Source: Panaeolus papilionaceus (taxonomy: Eukaryota > Basidiomycota > Agaricomycetes > Agaricales). Taken from it: 64,000 bases of DNA. Location of the stretch: positions 3,348,001-3,412,000 of the forward strand of contig JADNRZ010000001.1 of assembly GCA_015501605.1 (NCBI GenBank), read 5' to 3'. The notes under the pieces are model-generated. The model saw only the letters and a list, made by a program, of their open reading frames with translations. It was not told where the DNA came from and made no database searches. Positions 57,936-64,000 of this stretch are shown here, one piece after another. Made by a program: the position numbers and the translations under genes. Each line of letters opens with the position of its first letter. Position 1 is the first letter of the stretch.

Positions 57936-60385
57936 CTACGAATCTACAACCATCTCCTCCTCCTCCTCTCCCTCCTCTCCCTCCTCCTCCTCTTCCTCAT
58001 CTCCATCTCCCTCAACATCCACACTCCCATTCACCCCAGGCCCACCCCCGCCATTCACATACACCAACCCATCCCCCGCCCTCCTATACCCCCGCATCCG
58101 CATCCCCACAATCCCATCCACCGTACTCGCATCATCATCACCTCCATACCCATACGCGCTCTGAAAGAATCGTCTCCTCGCACCACTCTTTCCATTCACA
58201 CCGGAAGCAGAACCATACGCTCCACTGCACAGATCGAAATGCTCATACCCCCGCTCCGTCGCAGGTATATCGTAGTATTTCCCCGTAATAAGGCTCATGC
58301 GTCGCTTATTCTGACTCCCTTGAGATGAGGAATTGACGAATCCGGAAGAGGAGTTGAGGGTTGGAAGGACGGGGTACTGATACCCGTTATTGAGTGTGCC
58401 GTTGTTGCTCCTCGACGCCGAGCTGGAGCGTTTGAATTTCGAGTTGGGGGCTGCGTTGCGCCAATTGGATGAGCTGGATTCATCTGCAGACGATGAAGAG
58501 TCGGGGTTTTCGTTCTCCGAGTCGTCGTCGGATGTTTCGGCTTCTTGGAGGTTGTACAGGTATCTTGTGTGTTCTGGTATAGCAGGGTTAGATACTTTTT
58601 ATAAGATAAGATGAACACAGATATTACTCACGGGCTAATTGTTCGTCCAACTCATCTCTACTCCGACCATCATCTTGTCCAAATCCAAGATGTTTTCCTA
58701 CACTCTCCCTCGGCACATCCGTCATCTGTACCGAAGGCGCATGTGCTAATTCTTGTAAATGCTCAAGTGCAGTCGTTCTAAAATTGAGCAAAAAAAGGGT
58801 TAGCAACACCTCCAGAATCACAAACCCGATTAATCAAAACACACCTCACGACATCCAAAGACCCTTCCTTCACGTTTAAATCCTCCATATTATTCTCTGC
58901 AACCTCCAACCTATACCGTGGGCCAAACCACTCAAAATACTCATTCCATGGCAAAATTTGGGTCAATGTCATTCTCAATCCCCAAAGCGCATGCAGTCTC
59001 ATACGTCCACGTCCTGGCGACATTTTTCACCGTGTATCCACCACCCCCAAGGAGAATGAGTGGAATGTTGTATTTCCGGAGGAACTGCACACAGCTGGCG
59101 TGCCCGTGCATGGTTAGGTTGAAACACCCCAGTTTGTCGCCTGCGAGTGAGTCTGCTCCGCATTGTAGGACGACGGCGGATGGACGGAAGACTTCCAGGA
59201 TTTTAGCCATAATCTATTATAAGAAGTACTTTATCAGCAGACTCTAAGGGAAGAAACGGGGCTTTGAGACTCACAGGTTCAAAAACACTCTTAAACGACT
59301 CGTCCGTAACCCCGTCCTTCAACGGCACATTAACGGCGTACCGCTTGCCCTTCCCCCTCCCTCTGTCCTCCTGCGTCCCCGTTCCAGGGAAATACTCTCC
59401 AAACTTATGGAAACTGCACGTCATCACCCTATCCGTGGTATAAAACGCCTCTTCGACGCCGTCGCCATGATGGCAGTCAATGTCGATGTACAGCACGCGT
59501 GGGTAGATGCGCAGGAGCTCGAGGATGCCGAGCACGATATCGTTGATGTAGCAGAACCCTGAGGCTTCGCGCTTTTTGGCATGGTGGAGCCCTCCAGCCC
59601 AATTTATGGCGATGTCGGCGGCACCGCATGTGAGACGTTGGGCTGCACCTGTAGGATGCGTTAGTGGGAGGTTGGGGTGTGGCGTGATAGGACAAACCTA
59701 GTAAACCTCCTGCTGATATTGAGCAAAACTCGAAAACGCCTTCAAAGGCGCGGTTATCTTCTCCGACGAGGACTGTGAGGTATGTTAGCATGTGTATGTG
59801 GGATGAAAATGTTTAAGTATAAGGTGCGACATCGGAAAGGGAGTTGAATGGTATGGGAGGAAGCAGTAGCGTTATCTTCGTTACATGGCACATAGGAAAT
59901 GAAATAAAGGAAAAACAGTGGTAACACACATCTGGTCCCTTGATAAGTCATCTTCTCTGCCGTCTCTGGTGTAACTTGCGTCAAAAAATGAACGTATTCA
60001 TCTGTATGAAACGCGCTCATTTTCTCAGGTGTAGCCCGTCGTGGTCGCTATACATTGGTAAACATCTATATATCGTTCAGGTTATAAGTAATTTGTCAAG
60101 GGTTCAATAAAGTTGTGATAAAATGAGCAGAGGCCTACAAAACAGTCCCAAGACACAACTCACCAAAACGTGCATCTTATCCAACATCCCATATGCAGAA
60201 ACCAAATCATGCGTAACGCGTATACGGTGTTGTTTCATAGGGTGTCCTAGATCATATGTATAGGCTCCCACCTCAGCTATAAACCAGAATCAATGCATCC
60301 TGTCAGAGTCGTATCATTATTGAACCAAGTAGAAATAATGGGTCTACTCACTGTCGTAGTAATACGCCACTTTCCGTTTCGACAT
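57936..60385 (-). pseudogene. Rpd3-class histone deacetylase, unit 6 (nearly intact, one frameshift)
   Basis: The least damaged HDAC copy. The start MSKRKVAYYYD is at 60385, with a proper GTGAGT donor. The second exon reads TEVGAYTYDLGHPMKQHR, where the class I consensus GPGHPMKPHR has changed at three positions. Exon 3 reads RPRRATPEKMSAFHTDEYVH. The core reads [20 protein letters not shown] and [20 protein letters not shown], then [20 protein letters not shown] and [16 protein letters not shown] 1-nt insertion at about 58955 then shifts the frame (IDPNFAME, stop at 58941). Downstream exons (VPRESVGKHLGFGQDDGRSR and the acidic tail) remain readable. Without the insertion it would resemble a complete enzyme, so a sequencing error at this position would matter. 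The altered GPGHP motif still argues against normal function. Confidence 0.8.
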
Positions 60386-61239
60386 CTCGTTAAGGGTTAA
60401 AGCTTTTCCCTGTGCTGTGATATGATAAGATTTCTTGTCGTTGTCTGTGAAGATGGAGGGAGTGGAGGAGAGGACTGTGGTCTTTGTCTGTCTGTAAGGT
60501 TGACCCTGACGGTGGTGGATAGGTCAGTCACGTGTAGCTCGATCAAATGGATGCTAATTTGCAATAGGGGCTTAATTTCCGTTTTTAGTTGGGGACTGCA
60601 ACTAGATGTCTGTTCTTGTGAGTGCTTATTCTCTCTCCTCAAGAGCAGTAAAAGGTATGAGCTGTCCTCATATCGCCGTAAGTATGGCGAAATAGCCTAA
60701 CTTCATCACGCTTTCGGTATCTTGAATTCCTGCTCCAAAACTGCCACCTCTCTCTTTCACCACAACCTCCACCCCGGGATTACTACACAACACATTCAAA
60801 TCCCCCCATGGTTAATGCACTAACCCTCCCCACACTCGATGCTTGACGCATGGTCTTCCAACGCTCTCCAACATGACCCCATGCGGCTCTACCGCCTAAA
60901 ACGCGACCATCAAGAAGAGATCTTCCACTCAGGGGGTAGGCACGGACGCAATTGATCCGATGATTATGATGATGATGACGTCATAAGACCCAGATTCAGC
61001 TGTGAGTCTGAGTTTGGCACTTGTCATGATCGTCTCTGTTGAACATATGCCATTGCTTATCGACAACCACAAAGCATGTATCACAACATACCATAGCTAG
61101 ATCCTAGTATCAGTTTTTCACACCCTACCTTCAACTTGATTGTTTTTCTCTACACTTGGATCTGAATCTCGGAGACAGCTACAACCTAACTTCTATTTGA
61201 ACGTGTCCGAATCAGTCAGCAACGCTACACAATGATACA
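60386..61239. other. HDAC upstream region with a ~400-bp unit-6-specific segment
   Basis: The HDAC 5' flank to about 60530 matches 25404-25550. About 60535-60950 is absent from unit 3. From about 60960 it rejoins UBC-like upstream sequence (TGATGATGATGACGTCA). The extra segment shows a possible minus-strand reading (WGHVGERWKTMRQASSVGR) that I cannot assign. Confidence 0.5.
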
Positions 61240-61482
61240 ATGCTTCGACCACCATCTAGACGACCCCCATCTGCGCTAGTACCACAGGTATTCACCGCAA
61301 CCTCCAACCCATGCCGCGGACCAAACCATCCAAAATACTCATCCCACAGCAAATTCGCGTCCATGCCATTCTCAATCCTTGCACAAAACTTGTTTCCTTG
61401 TTTCCTTGCTTCTACCTTCACATTCTTCAGCTCACATTTATCTCATGCTTTCTACGCTCAGGCGAGGGCTTTGACTGCTTAA
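61240..61482 (+). other. Fusion ORF: UBC-like start + antisense HDAC, copy B (80 aa)
   Basis: Second copy of the fusion ORF: MLRPPSRRPPSALVPQ, then VFTATSNPCRGPNHPKYSS, ending AQARALTA. It has the same length as 25820-26062 with few substitutions, and all differences keep the frame. Confidence 0.5.
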
Positions 61483-61556
61483 CTGAACGATCCTGGAGGA
61501 TTGGTGATACACGTAGCTTGGATGACAGACTTCAAGCCAGCTGGATCAAAACCGAG

Positions 61557-64000
61557 GCTACTACGAATATGAATACGACATATGAAATCATCGAGTTAAC
61601 CATTGCTGCTGATGAGCAGCCGGAAGCTACTGCAAACTCTACGCAAGCGGCACGACATGCGGAAGGCTCGCGTGCAGATAGTGTGGGATCAAATACGAAC
61701 GCGAATGCAGGTGTTGATTCCAATTCCAACGCTAATAGCAATACCAATCTACAACCCAGCGCCAACTCGACGTCAAATTCCAACTTCAATCTGGAACCCA
61801 AGATCTCCCCAGACAAGCCCTATGCTAATGCCAATCCCACATCACCACCAACAACAACAACAGGCGCACAAACCACAACCCACACCGAAGCCTCCGAGTC
61901 ACAGGTGCAAAATGGAGATAGCGGAATTGGAATGAAAGTAGCTGTGGAGTGGTGGTGGTTGTGAAAGTAGCGGCGCCGAGAAGGACCGTAGACGAGAAAG
62001 TCGCCTGCGGTAAGGGAGGAAAAAGCGACGGAGATGAGTGGTAGGGAGAAGAGTGTAGGTGGGGAGGGAGAGGAAAACGATAGGGAGAAGGGAAAGAAAG
62101 GGGAGAAGGGCAAGTAGAAGGCGAAGAACAAGCAAGAGATGACCGGAGAGAAGAGAAAACGCGACGAGGGATTGGAAGGAGAGGAGGGATTGGAAGGAGG
62201 AAAAATGAAGACTCAAGAATGAGGGTCGGGTGATGATAAGCCGGAGGGTGTTGAGGAGCAGGGCAAGTGCAACAGAACTCTGAAGATGCACGGTCAGAGC
62301 GGGAAAGGGAGCGAGAACGAGAAGGGGAAAAATCAAAACATCCACCTCCACCTGCACCCGCGTCGCCCTCTAAAAACCATGACCAAAATCAGAAGCAAGA
62401 CCAGAACAGCAGCTCAGATTCCTCGACGAGCGTGAAGCGCAAGTCTCAAGGCAAGACGAATCTGGGGACAGGAGACGACGAAAGAGACGAGGGGGAAGCG
62501 ACAATCTCTATCCCAGTCGCAGTCCCAAACCCAATCACCCTCACAGCTCTCCCAACCAGCACCAGCACCAGCACCAGCACCAGAACCCCCACCCAAACCG
62601 CTGCCCAAAGCGGATACCTCCAGCTTTTTCTTCATTAACCTAACGCCCACTGCCATCCCCACCGTTCTCATCGACACCACGCTCGCCGTCGCTCTTGACT
62701 GGTCTATTGCCCCTGACGCGGTGTAGGATATGAAATTGCTTGTTCTTGCACATGTTACGGTGCTCAGGAGCACGCCTGTGCAGATTATTGACAAGCGGAG
62801 GGTTGGAGCGGAGGGACAGGGGAGGATGGGGAAGCAGGAAAGGAGGGCGAGGAGGAGCAGGAAGAGGGCATTGAGTATTTGGATTATGACGACGTTAGGG
62901 TGCGTGGCTTTTGCAATCTACTCTTCAAATTGGTTGAATTAAACACTGATAATACTTCTATAGGGTATCACTCGCTATTTCGACGTAGCGCCCAATCCGA
63001 ATGCTACGTTGAGGAGGACGGCGTGTAAGGATTGTGGCGCGGAGGATGAGTATAAGACGGTGGTGTGAGTGAATAGTCCCTCTCTCTTTCTCTCTTTTTC
63101 CCTTCTGATTTTCTTTTGCTTTTTCATCTACCGACGACGTTTTGCTCAACGCCATTCGTTTGGCTTTTGTCCTGACAATTCTTTTATCGACGTCGTTTAT
63201 TCATTTGCCAACAACACTGACGCGAATATACTTCTAGTGCGTGACATATAGTGCATGCAACGAACACTCTTCACTCTCATGACCAATCATCAGTCTATTT
63301 TACATGTGGTATGAAGGGGCATATTAACGCTGTATGTGTATCCTTCCCTTTGTATCATAGTTAACATTTTATTTACTGACCTTAAATATAATCGCTATAG
63401 AACTGCCTCGATTGACGCTCGGGGCGTGCTACGGGACCAGGAGTGCAATCTTTGTTTCTCGTCTTTTCGCAAGACTAATGTCAGTCGTTTTATTTTTTTC
63501 GATTCCCATCAGTCTAATTTAATTTAATTTTTTTTTTTTTTTTTTTGCATATTTTATCTTAATCTCCACCAACACCCCTTGCTCTCCCAAAATCTCCCAT
63601 CTCCTCAAAACATCCCCTCCCTTCACAACCTTCTCTCTCGTCACAACCTCCCCTGCACTTCGCTCACCCAGGAATGTTCACAACATGTTGGGGGATCTAC
63701 GAATACTTCTCCGACGCCCAGTGACACACCACCCTCGCGCGACGCCTGGAGAAGAAGGGCTTGTGGTCGGGCAAGGGCGGCGAGGCGTATATTGCGGATG
63801 ATGAGTGGTGTTATAATTGTGGCGGGGTGGGACGTTGGAGAGATGTTAGTATTTTTTTGTTTTTGTTTTTTGGTCTCTCCATTTTCTCGATGGTCTTGAT
63901 GTTAATACGGGTTGTTGTGAACTAGGATTGCGACGACGCCCGTGTCCCACCAAACGATCACTCTGTGTTTAGCGCTTACAATGTGATGAAAAGCCCGTTC
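61557..64000 (+). pseudogene. Air1/Air2-like zinc-knuckle gene, copy 6 (decayed, runs off window)
   Basis: The N-terminal reading contains MNTTYEIIELTIAADEQPEA and SNSNANSNTNLQPSANS, ending by frameshift at 61964. Later readings: EREREREREGEKSKHPPPPA and KNHDQNQKQDQNSSSDSSTS (62267-62638). Exon 1 ends near 62899 with IEYLDYDDVR. Knuckle exon 1 (about 62963-63067) reads GITRYFDVAPNPNATLRRTA, then CKDCGAEDEYKTVV, with the His ligand changed to Tyr and a stop. Exon 4 reads LRDQECNLCFSSFRKTN, with the knuckle His changed to Arg. The exon at about 63672-63846 keeps GEAYIADDEWCYNCGGVG, then RWRD: the last knuckle's His is changed to Arg. The window ends in the NVMKSPF segment. Confidence 0.75.
63528..63546 (+). 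repeat. Poly-T run in Air-like intron
   Basis: Nineteen consecutive T in the intron of Air-like copy 6. The homologous intron in copy 3 (about 28110-28140) has a broken T-rich stretch. Confidence 0.9.

Noticed and set aside
1..64000. CRISPR arrays, tRNA/rRNA genes, bacterial operons
   Set aside because: I saw no regularly spaced short repeats, no tRNA cloverleaf sequence that I could recognise, and no bacterial gene organisation. Intron-rich genes indicate a fungal nucleus.

Overview
The window looks like nuclear DNA of a mushroom-forming basidiomycete (Agaricomycete-like). Genes are cut by many short introns (about 50-85 nt) with GTRNGT-type donors, CTRAY branch points and YAG acceptors. 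The dominant genes are fungal STAND ATPases of the basidiomycete NACHT type. The other genes are basidiomycete housekeeping families: an Rpd3-class histone deacetylase, an Air1/Air2-like zinc-knuckle protein and an AKTIP/FTS-like UBC variant. I see no bacterial signals, tRNA, rRNA, CRISPR or recognisable transposon.

The whole window is one tandem array. Six NACHT genes lie on the minus strand (NLR1 265-3748, NLR2 8028-11572, NLR3 18804-22279, NLR4 32860-36351, NLR5 42623-46103, NLR6 53731-57232). From conserved splice sites I derived the same 8-exon structure for all six. In five copies the summed exon length is an exact multiple of three with no internal stop (1001, 1021, 1002, 1001 and 1013 aa). 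NLR4 has a single 3-base insertion that creates an in-frame UAG in exon 7.

The spacers are copies of the same three neighbours in a repeating order: HDAC (minus), Air-like zinc knuckle (plus), UBC/FTS-like (plus), and often an unidentified 3' piece called X here (plus). Every spacer copy I followed carries lesions: stops, frameshifts, lost splice sites, lost catalytic or zinc-binding residues, internal deletions, inversions and gene-gene fusions. The array therefore combines maintained NLR genes with decaying hitchhikers. One Air-like copy (29873-32375) is inverted. Two places carry a sense-UBC/antisense-HDAC fusion ORF.

Region by region: 1-8 kb NLR1, Air-like copy 1, UBC copy 1, X1; 8-18.8 kb NLR2, Air fragment, HDAC 3' half, Air-like copy 2, UBC copy 2, X2; 18.8-32.8 kb NLR3, near-complete HDAC, fusion ORF, Air-like copy 3, UBC leader, inverted UBC and Air-like copies; 32.8-42.6 kb NLR4, Air and HDAC fragments, Air-like copy 4, UBC copy 4; 42.6-53.7 kb NLR5, Air fragment with a local inversion, HDAC, Air-like copy 5, UBC copy 5, X5; 53.7-64 kb NLR6, HDAC, fusion ORF, Air-like copy 6 running off the window.

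The most notable observations are: five of six NLR genes intact beside decayed neighbours; a covarying palindrome 170-189 bp upstream of each NLR start codon; mosaic exchange between NLR copies; a hypervariable loop (poly-Asp in NLR2); and a small dedicated exon encoding an N-terminal Asn/His/Gly-rich motif just before the NACHT module. Functions are inferred from family knowledge and no expression data are available. NLR exon boundaries come from hand comparison of the copies.
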